Part shown: one piece after another, positions 9,801 through 17,663 of the stretch
Numbering within the stretch: position 1 is the first letter of the stretch
How the letters are laid out: each line of letters opens with the position of its first letter
Assembly: GCF_049331405.1 (NCBI RefSeq)
Contig: NZ_CP186274.1
Coordinates: 2,728,001 to 2,792,000 of the forward strand
Direction of reading: 5' to 3'
Origin: PoT sp049331405
Lineage (GTDB): Bacteria; Planctomycetota; Planctomycetia; Isosphaerales; Isosphaeraceae
DNA: 64,000 nucleotides
The notes under the pieces: model-generated
The model's database searches: none
What the model was told of the DNA's origin: nothing
Seen by the model: the letters and a program-made list of their open reading frames with translations, nothing else
Made by a program: the position numbers and the translations under genes

Positions 9801-9919
9801 CGGAGCCCGACTCCACCGGCCGACGGATCCGGATGATCCCCGACCTCCCCTTCGAGGGCCGGGCCCTCGCCCCCGAGCCTAATCCCACCCCCGACCCCTC
9901 GGCTCGGAGAACGCCATGA
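6815..9919 (+). CDS. P1B-type metal-transporting ATPase fused to a C-terminal SPFH (HflK-like) domain
   Basis: A 1034-residue fusion. Residues to about 690 form a heavy-metal P-type ATPase: TGES at 200-203 (actuator), CPC at 301-303 in the ion-path helix, phosphorylated Asp345 in DKTGT, His384 in the HPLA nucleotide-binding motif, and GDGIND at 550-555. The last helices carry HQAGSLLVLLNAMRLL, nearer the HEGS/HNxS type than the copper MxxSS type, so the metal cannot be named. No CxxC metal-binding domain precedes the ATPase; the N-terminus is only His-containing. A further membrane helix at about 697-715 leads into an SPFH domain (GPGEVGLVQRQGRY) and a coiled coil to about 940. The gene opens an operon with three downstream genes; its stop overlaps the next start by ATGA. 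The upstream start codon is weakly supported by its ribosome site. Confidence 0.9.
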   Translation: MHREYHPADMHRLRAHAFEGEGGGEPGRREDHRGLYALTTILGLLIGGDILFAYLGLESWRAPAGISLVKAAAILGGIRIVYGALEALAQKRIGADLALAQACIAALVIGQPFVAAEVVFIALVGEVLEALTFERTQRAIHRLLDQAPRTARIRRDGREHEIEARYVAEGDTVIVRPGERIPVDGPVLVGRSSVDQAALTGESHPVDKGVGDPAFSGTINQFGVLEIRAEKVGHETTLGQVLRLVAEAQQRKAPIQKTADRLAGYFLPVVESVAALTLIFGYLLRWPDVWMRTVAVLVVACPCALVLATPAAILASMAWLARHGILIKGGEALERLAACDTFAFDKTGTLTLGRPEVTSLVPLDGWTEAEILTLAAIAESSNPHPLAVAIVEEARRRGLKPGTATEVLAQPGAGVSSRCQLDAGGSIAVLVGNQRLLNEHAIEISNEAADALQALDARGDTPLLVAVEGKLAGILGARDRIRPEAQGVVSELKALGFREVAILTGDRAAAAEVVARKTQATSVEAGLLPADKAHWVQERQSAGKRVAMVGDGINDAPALAGAHVGIALGGIGADLAAEAGDFVVLGEPLAWLPELVQLSRSTVAVIRQNILIFAFTLNAVAMGLAALGILGPVPAAILHQAGSLLVLLNAMRLLAFGEWRRLRPFHRINSLLEWMARIDDRLDPTDYLGRLLSHWRGFVALMVAVLIALGLTSGWTAIGPGEVGLVQRQGRYLRALEPGLHLRWPPPFERVVRLRPDRLRSLELGFRSNEGGDSGPVRWESRHDRGAVARAEDESLLLTGDGQLVELAATAQYRLDTSKPESLRSYAFAIAEPDRALRPLGESAIRAVVGRLTLNDLLTTGRQSAEKSAVSLLQERADRYGMGLFIAGVEFQDVHPPLPVVDAYRDVSRAESERAKRDNDGKAYEAKVVAEAQGRADALRNQALAAMSSRVTRADAESSTFLDLLSARSTAPALTDLRLYWERIEESLAGKSKVVTEPDSTGRRIRMIPDLPFEGRALAPEPNPTPDPSARRTP

Positions 9920-10239
9920 ACGCGATCGCCCCGGCCATCCGCCTGCGATTCACCCTGGCCCAGTTGCTGTCCCTGGTCATCCTGAGCACCCTCTGCATGG
10001 CCCCGCTGATGGCCTCGCTCAAGTCGGGGAAGGGAATGCTCATCCTCGCGGCCGTCACGCTCGACGTCTTCATCGCCCCGATGATCGAGACGGTCATCGT
10101 GATGGCCTATGTCCGCTCGCCCGAGCGTCGCGATTGGATCGTCCGAGCAATCTGGGTGATCCCCGCGCTGTTCGTGGGGGCCTTCCTGACCGTCCTGGTT
10201 CCGATCCTGCTGTTCGTCAACGACCCGTTCTCGCGCTGA
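9916..10239 (+). CDS. Small three-helix membrane protein in the ATPase-SPFH operon
   Basis: A 107-residue, very hydrophobic protein with about three membrane helices (around 15-35, 42-65 and 75-100) and no recognisable family. Its ATG overlaps the stop of the ATPase-SPFH fusion (ATGA), so translation is probably coupled. HflC follows 54 bases later. A role as an accessory subunit of the pump or of the SPFH assembly is inference from position only. Confidence 0.75.
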   Translation: MNAIAPAIRLRFTLAQLLSLVILSTLCMAPLMASLKSGKGMLILAAVTLDVFIAPMIETVIVMAYVRSPERRDWIVRAIWVIPALFVGAFLTVLVPILLFVNDPFSR

Positions 10240-10293
10240 GGTTTGCCTCGCGAGCCGCAACAGAATCTGTCGAGCTTCCCCGAGACCTCCGCA

Positions 10294-11247
10294 ATGACAC
10301 GCCCCTTCCGCTGGCTGACTGCCCTCATCGTGCTCGGCCTCGTCGCGCTCTTCGGTTTCCGAGGTTGGGTCATCGTCGACGAGACCGAGTACGCGGTGAT
10401 CACCGACTTCGGCCGGATCGTGAAGGTCTACGGGGCGGAGCCGGGGTTGCACGCCAAATGGCCCTGGCAGTCGGTGGAGACCATCGACCGCCGACTCCAG
10501 GTGTTCGACCCGCCCCCTCGCGAGATGATCACGGGGGATAAGCGGAACCTCGAGGTCTCCAGCTACGTCGTCTGGCGCGTGGCCGACGCCGTCCGCTTCC
10601 TACGCTCGGCGGCGACCCTCGAGACGGCGGAAGCCCGCCTCAACGAGCGGGTGACCGCCGCACTGAGTCATGCGGTAGGGAGCCGCGAACTCCGGACGCT
10701 CGCCTCCACCGATCCAAAGGTCTGGAAGCTCGACGCGATCACCGAGGAGGTCCGCACGAGCATCGCCCCGGGCGCCCGCGAGGAACTCGGGGTCGAGGTC
10801 GTCGACGTGAGGCTCCGTCGCTTCAACCATCCGACGGAAGTCCGGCCCGCGATCTTCGAGCTGATCAGGAGCGAGCGGAAGCAGGTCGCGGCGAGCCTCC
10901 GGGCCGAGGGCGAGGCCCGCTACCTCTCCCTCACGAGCCAGGCCGACCGCCAGCGCGACACCATCCTCGCCGAGGCCGAGGCGGAGGCCGAGCGGATCAG
11001 GGGCCAGGCCGAATCCGAGTCGACCCGGATCTACAACAAGGCCCACTCCCAGGACCCGAAGTTCTACGAGTTCGTGCGGACGCTCGAGTCGTACCGGGCC
11101 TTACTCGACGAAAAGGCTACCGTCGTCCTCTCGTCCGCGAGTCCGCTGCTCCGGCTCCTGACTCAAGGGCCCTCCGAGGACCTACTCCGGGGTCCCGCCC
11201 GCGATAAGGCGGCGGTGACGCCCTCGCCGACTGAGACAAAGCCATGA
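10294..11247 (+). CDS. hflC: HflC-like SPFH membrane protein
   Basis: An SPFH/prohibitin-type protein of about 317 residues. In the known family HflC pairs with HflK in large membrane cages that hold the FtsH protease. It has one N-terminal membrane helix, the typical VDETEYAVITDFGRIV entry, GLHAKWPW, the ITGDKRNLEV strand and a long Glu/Ala coiled coil (AEAEAEAERIRGQAE) ending in FYEFVRTLESY, all HflC hallmarks. I take the ATG at 10294; a TTG at 10243 in the same frame would add 17 uncharged residues before the helix. Its stop overlaps the next ATG by four bases. No ftsH is in the window. Confidence 0.9.
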   Translation: MTRPFRWLTALIVLGLVALFGFRGWVIVDETEYAVITDFGRIVKVYGAEPGLHAKWPWQSVETIDRRLQVFDPPPREMITGDKRNLEVSSYVVWRVADAVRFLRSAATLETAEARLNERVTAALSHAVGSRELRTLASTDPKVWKLDAITEEVRTSIAPGAREELGVEVVDVRLRRFNHPTEVRPAIFELIRSERKQVAASLRAEGEARYLSLTSQADRQRDTILAEAEAEAERIRGQAESESTRIYNKAHSQDPKFYEFVRTLESYRALLDEKATVVLSSASPLLRLLTQGPSEDLLRGPARDKAAVTPSPTETKP

Positions 11248-12155
11248 GCCGGAACGTATTCCGCTGGCTCCTCGCGTCATTCGTCCTGGCGGCGATCGCC
11301 TACGGGCTGTCGGGGGTCGTCGTGGTCGCCCCCGGCGAGGTGGCCGTGGTCCGCAGGTTCGGCCGGGCGCTGGCGAGGCCCTTGCCGCCGGGTCCGCACT
11401 GGTTGCTCCCCGCGTGGATCGACCGGATCACGCGAGTCCGCACCGACACCGTGCGACGGCTCGAAGTCGGGCTCGTCGGCACGCCGGGGCCCGACGCCCT
11501 CGCCGACGACGGAGAATACATCACCGGCGACCTGAACATGCTGCGTGCGTCTGGCGTCGTGCAGTACCGGGTATCCGACCCCATCGCGTTCACCCTCCGA
11601 GCCAAAGAGCTCGAACCGATCCTCACGCGGTTGATCGAATCGACCTTGAGCCGATCCCTGGCGCGAGTGTCCATCGACCTCGCGCTCCGGTCGGGCCGGG
11701 CCGAGATCGCCCGCGAGATGGAAGGGGAGCTCTCCCAGGCCGCCGCACGCTATGGCCTGGGGATCTCGATCCTGGGCGTGAGCCTCACCGAGGCCCGGCC
11801 CCCCGTCGAGGTCGCGCCCGACTTCGCCTCGGCCCAAGCCGCCCAGAGCGAACGCGACGGCCGGATCCGCGAGGCCCAGACTTACGAGGCGACGGCTTTG
11901 ACAGGTGCCAGGGCCTCGGCCCTGGCCACGAAGGAGAAGGCCAAATCACGGGCCGACCGCTCGCTCGCACTGGCGAAGGCCCGCGCAGCCCGTTTCGAGA
12001 CGCTGCTGGCCGAGGCCTCGGGCTGGAGGCGATTGACGATCCGTCGGCTCTACCTCGACACCTTGCGAGAGCTCTGGCCGAAGGCCAAGCGCAAGATCAT
12101 CACGAGCCCCGACGAGCCGGTCGACCTCAGCATCCTCGACGACACTCGTCAGTAA
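11244..12155 (+). CDS. HflK-like SPFH membrane protein
   Basis: Third SPFH domain of the operon, 303 residues, with one N-terminal helix, VVVAPGEVAVVRRFGR and GPHWLLPAWIDRITRV, then LVGT and the ITGDLNML strand typical of HflK. It lacks the Gly-rich N-terminal tail of Escherichia coli HflK and ends with a short basic/acidic tail. Its start overlaps the hflC stop (ATGA). Only three bases separate its stop from that of the convergent trmB-like gene. Together with the fusion upstream, this operon encodes three different SPFH domains, one tied to a metal pump. Confidence 0.87.
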   Translation: MSRNVFRWLLASFVLAAIAYGLSGVVVVAPGEVAVVRRFGRALARPLPPGPHWLLPAWIDRITRVRTDTVRRLEVGLVGTPGPDALADDGEYITGDLNMLRASGVVQYRVSDPIAFTLRAKELEPILTRLIESTLSRSLARVSIDLALRSGRAEIAREMEGELSQAAARYGLGISILGVSLTEARPPVEVAPDFASAQAAQSERDGRIREAQTYEATALTGARASALATKEKAKSRADRSLALAKARAARFETLLAEASGWRRLTIRRLYLDTLRELWPKAKRKIITSPDEPVDLSILDDTRQ

Positions 12156-12158
12156 GGC

Positions 12159-12983
12159 TCAGCGCCCGCCTCGAGGGCGCTGACCGCCCCCCGATGGACG
12201 CGACCGCGGCTGGGACGATCCCGACTCTTCCCAGGCATCGAGGTCGCACCAGGGGCCTCGGCTCCGGAACGTGGGTAGCGGGAGGCTGTTGGCGGCGTTG
12301 AGGGCCTCGGAGCGGGTGAGGCCGTCGCGACGGATCGCCGTGCCCCGGAAGATGCGGAGGCCCCGGCTGCGCGCCAGGATCTCGCGCCGGGAGCGGCCCT
12401 CGGGGGCGTCGGGCCAGGGGTCGGGATGTTCCGCAAACTCGAAGAAGACCGGGATGACCTTCTTGATGAATTCCCAGTAGTCGGGGTTATCCGTCTGGAT
12501 GACGAAGAGCCCGCCGGGCGCGAGGCCCCTGTGGAGGTCGGCGAGGAATTTCGGGGCGACCAGGCGCAGGTGGGCGCGGCGAGGGTCGTGGTAGGGTTGC
12601 GGGTGATAGAGGTGGGCCTCGGCCAGGCTCCCCTCGGGCACGTATTCGGAGACGAAGGACTGGCCGTCCCTGACGGCGAACCGGACGTGATGGAGGCCTC
12701 GCTGATTCCCGCGCCGGGTCGCGTAGCGGATCACGACGGGGAGCAGGTCGATGCCGATGTGGTCGCACTCGGGGCGATTGAGGGCACTCAGGAGGGTATA
12801 GCGGCCGTTGCCGCAGCCGAGTTCGAGGACGACGGGGGCCTTCCTGCCGAAGATACCTTCCCAGTCGAGCGGGCCCGAGGGGGGCAGGTGCTTGATGGCC
12901 GTCCTGGCCCACTGGTCTTCGGGGAGGATCTGCCCGGGGATGGGGACGCCGAACTCCGTCTCGATTTCGCCGGGGACTGGCAT
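12159..12983 (-). CDS. trmB: TrmB-like tRNA (guanine-N7-)-methyltransferase
   Basis: An S-adenosylmethionine-dependent methyltransferase that in this family makes m7G46 in tRNA. The cofactor loop LELGCGNGRYT and the acidic strand end IGIDL are clear, as are HVRFAVRDGQ and the later FVIQTDNPDY. The usual FPDPWPKKRH segment reads YHPQPYHDPRRAH here, so the substrate-binding motif is modified. The C-terminal 40 residues are Ser/Pro/Gly/Arg-rich and probably disordered. Length is 274 residues, slightly above the family norm because of that tail. The start is the ATG at 12983. It is convergent with the SPFH operon and upstream (same strand) of nothing nearby except the sedolisin gene 150 bases away. 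Confidence 0.85.
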   Translation of the reverse strand: MPVPGEIETEFGVPIPGQILPEDQWARTAIKHLPPSGPLDWEGIFGRKAPVVLELGCGNGRYTLLSALNRPECDHIGIDLLPVVIRYATRRGNQRGLHHVRFAVRDGQSFVSEYVPEGSLAEAHLYHPQPYHDPRRAHLRLVAPKFLADLHRGLAPGGLFVIQTDNPDYWEFIKKVIPVFFEFAEHPDPWPDAPEGRSRREILARSRGLRIFRGTAIRRDGLTRSEALNAANSLPLPTFRSRGPWCDLDAWEESGSSQPRSRPSGGGQRPRGGR

Positions 12984-13133
12984 AACTCGTCGTCCTCTCT
13001 CGCGGTCGGCCGATGATCCGTCGGGGCTCGCCTCGGATGGCGGGGACTTTATCGCCCCCGTCCCGAAGGTCGCGTGCCGGTCCGACCCCCGAGATCAGGA
13101 TAAAGCTGAGCCCGGGGGCCAGGATCGACTCGA

Positions 13134-15218
13134 TCATACGACCTGCTTGGAGGAGACATCCAGATCGACCCTGTGGGTTTGCTTCCGCTTCCGCTCGACC
13201 CGATCCTCGCGGCACCTCCAGAGCTGCCAGATCCCGATCACGACGCCGAGCGAGAGGGCGGGCCTGGCGGCCTTCGTCGCCTCGGGGTCCTCGCCGCTCG
13301 ACGGGGCCGGGGGCGGGACCTCCATCGGCTGATCGGGGGTGGCCGGGAGCGTCCCGGGCGCCTGTCCCGCCTCGGGGACGACGGGGGCCTTGTCCCGCTT
13401 GGAGTCGAGAGTCTGCCCGGCCTTCAGGTCGGCCTTGCCGGGGTCGGCCTTGCCGGGGTCGGCCTTCGGGGTCGCGGCCTTCGCGTGGGCGTTCGTCCCC
13501 GTCGTCGCCTGCGTGCGGTCCGCCTTGCGACGGTTCACGACCGACCGGGCGAGCGGCTGGTCCTCGGTGGCCGACCGGAGGAAGAGCGTCCCGCGCGGCT
13601 CGGGGAGCGACTGCCCGAGCGAGGCGCCCGCGATGGTCGACTCCGACGTGCTGGTCGCCGAGGCGGTCGTCGTGCTGGTGCTCGTGCTGGAGTTCGTCTC
13701 AGTGGTCGAGGTGGGGACCACCGTGAAGACCGCCGTGGACTGGCTCGCGGTCGTGGTGGTGGTTGTGGTCGTCGTGGTCGTGCTGGTCGAGGTCGAGGTC
13801 GAGGTCGGCGTCGTGAACTGGCGGGGGCCGGGGCCGTGAGGCCCGCTATGGGGCGGAGGCTGCGTCGGGCCGTCGTGCGTCGAGCCCGAGCTGCCAGAGC
13901 TACCGGAAGACGTCGTGCCGGTGGTCGTGGTGGTCGTCGTGGTGGCGGAGGCCAGGAACGTGGCAAGGCTGCTGGCCTTGGGACTGCCAAGGCCGGTGAC
14001 GAGGTCGTAGCCGCGGCCGGCCTGGTAGTACGCGTTGTAGCCGGTGGTGATGTCGTTGAAGTAGGTCGACGGGGTCGACTGATACTCGGTCGCGGCCTTG
14101 CTGTAGAGCAGGCTCAGCGTGTCCTGCGAGTCGAGCGAGGAGAGCCCGGAGAGGGACCGACCCTGGTCGGCGATCGCGACGAGGGCCGACCATTGCGGGG
14201 CCCCGGCGCTGGTGCCGCCGACCTCGAACCAGCCCGACTGGCCGGACACGCCCAGCGAGTCATACACGGCGTAGCCGTTGGTGGCGCTGGCGTCGTACGA
14301 GACGTCGGGGGTCGAACGCGCCGGGAGTTGGTTGCCGAAGACCGACGTCTGATAGCTCGGGGTCGACTCGTACTGACTGAGCCCGCCGCCGCTGCCTTGC
14401 GAGTAGTAGCCGCTCCAGGCGGTCTCACCCTGGTAGGTGCCGGTGGTCGAGGCGGAGAGCGTGGTGCCGCCGACGCTGACGACGTTGGGCGAGGCCGCGG
14501 GCCACTCGGCCCCCGAGATGCCCCCCGAGTCGCCCGAGGAGGCCACGAAGGTGACGCCGGGGACGTTGAAAAGGGAGTCGAGCGAGGTCTCGCCCAAGAA
14601 TTCGCCGGTTCCCCAGCTCATCGAGACGACGTTCGCCTGGGTGGAGGCGTACTTCACCGCGGCCGTCAGGTCGCTCAGGCTGCTGGAATTCGCCTCGACG
14701 AGCAGGATCTTGGCGCCAGGGGCCATCGCGTGGGCCCACTCGACGTCGAGCGAGATTTCCAGGGCCCAGCCGGCGTCGGTGGCCGGGAGCGAGGTCGTGC
14801 TGCCGGACTGGTTCACGACGGTCAGGCTGGCGGAGGGGAGGTTGTACTGGCTGTCGAACTTCGCGAGGTCGGCGGCGATGTTCGGGTCGTTGTAGGCGTC
14901 GACGATGGCGATGGTCTCGCCGGTGCCGTCCCCCTTGACCGATTTCGTTCCCGAGTTGAATACGATCTGGCTGAAGCCGTATGCTTGGCTCACCTGGCTC
15001 GGGGTCAGGCTCCCGGCGACCGGGCTCGAGACGACCGTCGTCCCCGTGGAGCCGAGGCCGCTGCGGTCGGCCGCGACCGACGGGGCCACCACGATATCGC
15101 TGAGGGATGTGAGGAGATGACGAGACTCCATCGACTCGACCCGAGGAACGTTCCCCCTCCGTGTCCGCGTGCGGACGGAGGCGCACCCGCGCCCTCCCTG
15201 CGTCTTCGTTCGGCGCAT
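13134..15218 (-). CDS. Secreted sedolisin-type (S53) serine-carboxyl protease
   Basis: A 694-residue protease of the sedolisin family. From the ATG at 15218 (AAGGG ahead), catalytic residues are Glu154 and Asp158 in LEISLDVEW, Asp230 in SSGDSG and Ser337 in GGTSAGAPQW. GRGYDLVTGLGSP near the domain end fits the calcium site. The N-terminus is basic and then reads VESMESRHLLTS, a variant of the LEPR-xLL segment seen on planctomycete exported proteins. After the protease (to about residue 430) comes a Thr/Ser-rich linker, a His/Pro/Gly patch, a KADPG repeat and a hydrophobic stretch before a basic tail (CREDRVERKRKQ) that could be a membrane anchor. Unlike classic sedolisins there is little room for a propeptide (about 70 residues). 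An upstream in-frame start at 15410 would precede it but has no ribosome site. Confidence 0.87.
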   Translation of the reverse strand: MRRTKTQGGRGCASVRTRTRRGNVPRVESMESRHLLTSLSDIVVAPSVAADRSGLGSTGTTVVSSPVAGSLTPSQVSQAYGFSQIVFNSGTKSVKGDGTGETIAIVDAYNDPNIAADLAKFDSQYNLPSASLTVVNQSGSTTSLPATDAGWALEISLDVEWAHAMAPGAKILLVEANSSSLSDLTAAVKYASTQANVVSMSWGTGEFLGETSLDSLFNVPGVTFVASSGDSGGISGAEWPAASPNVVSVGGTTLSASTTGTYQGETAWSGYYSQGSGGGLSQYESTPSYQTSVFGNQLPARSTPDVSYDASATNGYAVYDSLGVSGQSGWFEVGGTSAGAPQWSALVAIADQGRSLSGLSSLDSQDTLSLLYSKAATEYQSTPSTYFNDITTGYNAYYQAGRGYDLVTGLGSPKASSLATFLASATTTTTTTTGTTSSGSSGSSGSTHDGPTQPPPHSGPHGPGPRQFTTPTSTSTSTSTTTTTTTTTTTASQSTAVFTVVPTSTTETNSSTSTSTTTASATSTSESTIAGASLGQSLPEPRGTLFLRSATEDQPLARSVVNRRKADRTQATTGTNAHAKAATPKADPGKADPGKADLKAGQTLDSKRDKAPVVPEAGQAPGTLPATPDQPMEVPPPAPSSGEDPEATKAARPALSLGVVIGIWQLWRCREDRVERKRKQTHRVDLDVSSKQVV
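13426..13470. repeat. Three copies of a 15-bp tandem repeat
   Basis: Three tandem 15-base units inside the sedolisin gene encode the KADPG repeats of its linker; the third copy has diverged at the end. Confidence 0.75.
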
Positions 15219-15545
15219 GGCAGACCCTTGTTGTCGTTCTGGTGATGCGTGACTCGGCGGCCGGACACCGCGAATCGCATTCGCGGCTGCTAATCCGACC
15301 GAAGGCCAGCCGATCCTCGCGACGGGGGGGGGTCGAGGAAACGGTGCGACATGAATGCACCCATACGTCGGGTGCATTCCAAGGTTAGCCCGCTCTCGAA
15401 GGTTATTCAAGGAGAAGTTCGGGGTGGCTATGACGAATGCCGTAAAGTTTCCTTAACCCCGAGAGCGGTCACGAGTGCCGATATAGGCCCCCATCGATGA
15501 ACGTCCAACGGGACCCTTGACATCCAATTTCGAGGACATGATCTG
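15219..15545. other. Divergent region between the sedolisin gene and hisE
   Basis: 327 bases with two separate inverted repeats (15353-15379 and 15390-15468). No gene is evident. Confidence 0.5.
15353..15379. promoter_or_regulatory. Perfect 10-bp inverted repeat
   Basis: Arms GAATGCACCC (15353-15362) and GGGTGCATTC (15370-15379) flank a 7-base spacer. The symmetry would suit a dimeric regulator or an RNA hairpin; there is no T-run for termination. Confidence 0.5.
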
Positions 15546-15884
15546 ATGTCGAATCCTTCCATGATTCATGCGTTGATGGCCCTCATCGCCGAGCGCAAGG
15601 CGAACCCCCCGGCCGAGCGTTCCTACGTCGTCTCGCTGATCCAGTCGGGCGACGCCAAGATCCTGGGCAAGATCGCCGAGGAGACCGCCGAGGTCATCGA
15701 GGCCGCCGCCGAACCTGGCGAAGAAGGGCGGGCCCACCTCGTCAAGGAGGCCGCCGACCTGATCTTCCACGCCCTCGTCCTACTGGGCCGACACGACGTG
15801 GCCTGGGGCGACGTGGAGGCCGAGCTGGCCCGCCGATTCGGGATCAGCGGGATCGTGGAGAAGGAGTCGCGCGCCTCGAAGTGA
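15546..15884 (+). CDS. hisE: Phosphoribosyl-ATP pyrophosphohydrolase
   Basis: Second step of histidine synthesis: phosphoribosyl-ATP is cut to phosphoribosyl-AMP and pyrophosphate. The 112-residue all-alpha protein has the family metal-binding pattern KIAEETAEVIEAA and KEAADLIFHALVLL (the EExxE and ExxD pairs). It is the stand-alone form, not fused to HisI. The ATG at 15546 follows a GAGGA nine bases upstream. The other his genes are not in the window. mnmA follows after 123 bases. Confidence 0.93.
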   Translation: MSNPSMIHALMALIAERKANPPAERSYVVSLIQSGDAKILGKIAEETAEVIEAAAEPGEEGRAHLVKEAADLIFHALVLLGRHDVAWGDVEAELARRFGISGIVEKESRASK

Positions 15885-16007
15885 GCCCGCCCCAGGCTCG
15901 GCGCGGGCCGGCGGGCGCAAAGGTCCTGTTGTGGCTCGTCGGCTCGAACGTGTACGATGGTGCGGTGAACCAAGTTCGGGCCTCCTTGATTTCGGGAACG
16001 CGGGCGC

Positions 16008-17099
16008 ATGGGTAGTCGGGTCGTCCTGGCGATGAGTGGCGGAGTCGACAGTTCCGTCGCGGCGCACCTGCTCAAGGAGCAGGGGCATGAGGTGATCGGC
16101 CTCTTCATGCGCACGGGTGCTCATGAAGGGGGACTCGAGCGCCGGGCGAAGACCTGCTGCAGCGCCACTGACGCCGTCGACGCCCAGAACGTGGCGGACC
16201 GGCTCGACATCCCCTTCTACGCCCTCGACTTCGAGCGAGACTTCAGCCGAATCATGGACCAGTTCGCCGACGAGTATGCCGCCGGCCGGACGCCCAACCC
16301 CTGCGTGATGTGCAACATCTGGCTCAAGTTCGGCAAGCTCTGGTCGTACGGAAAGCAGGTCGGCGCCGACTTCGTGGCGACAGGGCACTACGCCGGGATC
16401 GTGAACGACGCCGACTCGGCACCGAGGATCGCCCGCGCCCAGGATCGCTCCAAGGATCAGTCCTACGTCCTGTTCGGGCTGCGCCGCGAGTTGCTGCCGC
16501 ACGTCCTCTTCCCGGTCGGGCACCTGCCCAAGTCCGAGATCCGGGAACTGGCGAAGGACCTCGGCCTCCCCGTTCACGACAAGCCCGATAGCCAGGAGAT
16601 CTGCTTCGTCCCCGACGACGACTACCTCGAGTTCGTCCGCAACCGCCGCCCCGACCTCGACACGAAGGGGGATATCGTGGACGAGGATGGCAAGGTCGTC
16701 GGCAGCCACGCGGGGATCGAGGGGTTCACGATCGGCCAGCGCCGGGGGCTCGGCATCGCCGTGGGCGCCCCGCGTTACGTCGTCGAGATCGAGCCGATGA
16801 GCCGGACGGTCACGATCGGCGGCAGGGGCTCGCTCGAGAAGCGCGTCCTGGAGGCCTCGAGGTTCAACTGGCAAGGGCCCATGCCCGACGGCCCGATCAC
16901 CTGCGACGCCCAGATCCGGGCCAGGCACACTGCTGCGCCCGCGACGGTCCATCCGGTCGGCTCCGACAAGGTTCGTGTTGTTTTCGAGCAACCTCAGTCC
17001 GCGATCACCCCCGGCCAGGTCGTCGCCCTCTACCAGGGGGATATGGTCCTCGGCGGCGGTTGGATCGACCGCGCCCTCGACGAACTCCCCCCCGGCTGA
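16008..17099 (+). CDS. mnmA: tRNA-specific 2-thiouridylase
   Basis: Adds sulfur to the wobble uridine of tRNAs for Lys, Glu and Gln. The PP-loop SGGVDSS spans residues 10-16. The two catalytic cysteines are Cys99 in NPCVMCN and Cys199 in SQEICFV. The central GHYAG and the C-terminal beta-barrel (FTIGQRRGLGIAVGAPRYVV) are present. Length (363) is standard. The start at 16008 gives the normal MGSRVVLAMSGG. It sits between hisE and a small ABM-domain gene on the same strand. Confidence 0.96.
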   Translation: MGSRVVLAMSGGVDSSVAAHLLKEQGHEVIGLFMRTGAHEGGLERRAKTCCSATDAVDAQNVADRLDIPFYALDFERDFSRIMDQFADEYAAGRTPNPCVMCNIWLKFGKLWSYGKQVGADFVATGHYAGIVNDADSAPRIARAQDRSKDQSYVLFGLRRELLPHVLFPVGHLPKSEIRELAKDLGLPVHDKPDSQEICFVPDDDYLEFVRNRRPDLDTKGDIVDEDGKVVGSHAGIEGFTIGQRRGLGIAVGAPRYVVEIEPMSRTVTIGGRGSLEKRVLEASRFNWQGPMPDGPITCDAQIRARHTAAPATVHPVGSDKVRVVFEQPQSAITPGQVVALYQGDMVLGGGWIDRALDELPPG

Positions 17100-17174
17100 G
17101 TCCTGCCCGCCAGCCTGAGCCTGCTGCGTCCCTACTTTCCCAGCCTCGACGACGGTGTCATTGGAGTTGCCACG

Positions 17175-17483
17175 ATGCTAACCGTGGGCATGTATTACGA
17201 CGTGCTGCCAGACAAGGTGGACCTTTTCACCACGAAGTTCCAGGATGTTTTGAGATTACTCGAGACAATTCCCGGGCATTCGACCAGCTTCCTCTATCAG
17301 CGCGTGGACGACCCGCTCTCGTACGCGATCCTCAGCGAGTGGAGCGACGAGAAGGCCTTCCGCGACTTCATCCGCTCGGCCGCCTTCCACCAGGTCACGT
17401 CCTGGGGCAAGGAGCAGGTCCTCCGCTCGGCCCCTCGCCACAAGGTCTACCCCCGGACCGAGGACGTCGGCCGCCCTTCCTGA
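17175..17483 (+). CDS. ABM-superfamily (dimeric alpha-beta barrel) protein
   Basis: A 102-residue protein of the antibiotic-biosynthesis-monooxygenase (ABM) fold. The pattern YYDVLPDKVDLFTTKF, then FLYQRVDDPLSYAILSEWSDEKAFRDFIRS, is the family core in which the last helix packs on the sheet. Such proteins may be small oxygenases, haem-degrading enzymes or ligand-binding proteins; none of the haem-ligand features can be assigned here, so no reaction is proposed. The ATG at 17175 is 75 bases after mnmA. Confidence 0.8.
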   Translation: MLTVGMYYDVLPDKVDLFTTKFQDVLRLLETIPGHSTSFLYQRVDDPLSYAILSEWSDEKAFRDFIRSAAFHQVTSWGKEQVLRSAPRHKVYPRTEDVGRPS

Positions 17484-17663
17484 ACTCGGATTGCCAAGTT
17501 TGCGTGTAGGAAATAGGATTTCCTCACCGTGCCGCAGGGAAGAGCCCGCAGATATGCCAAACTGTTCAATTTCCCTGGCTTACGGCCTAGACATCCTCAA
17601 TTCCACATCCCGAGTCCCGAGGCCGCAACGCGAGGGACGACGAAAGGGAGCCTGGGGCGATCA

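Noticed and set aside
15517..15522. TTGACA just before hisE
   Set aside because: Only 24 bases precede the ATG and no -10 is at a workable distance.
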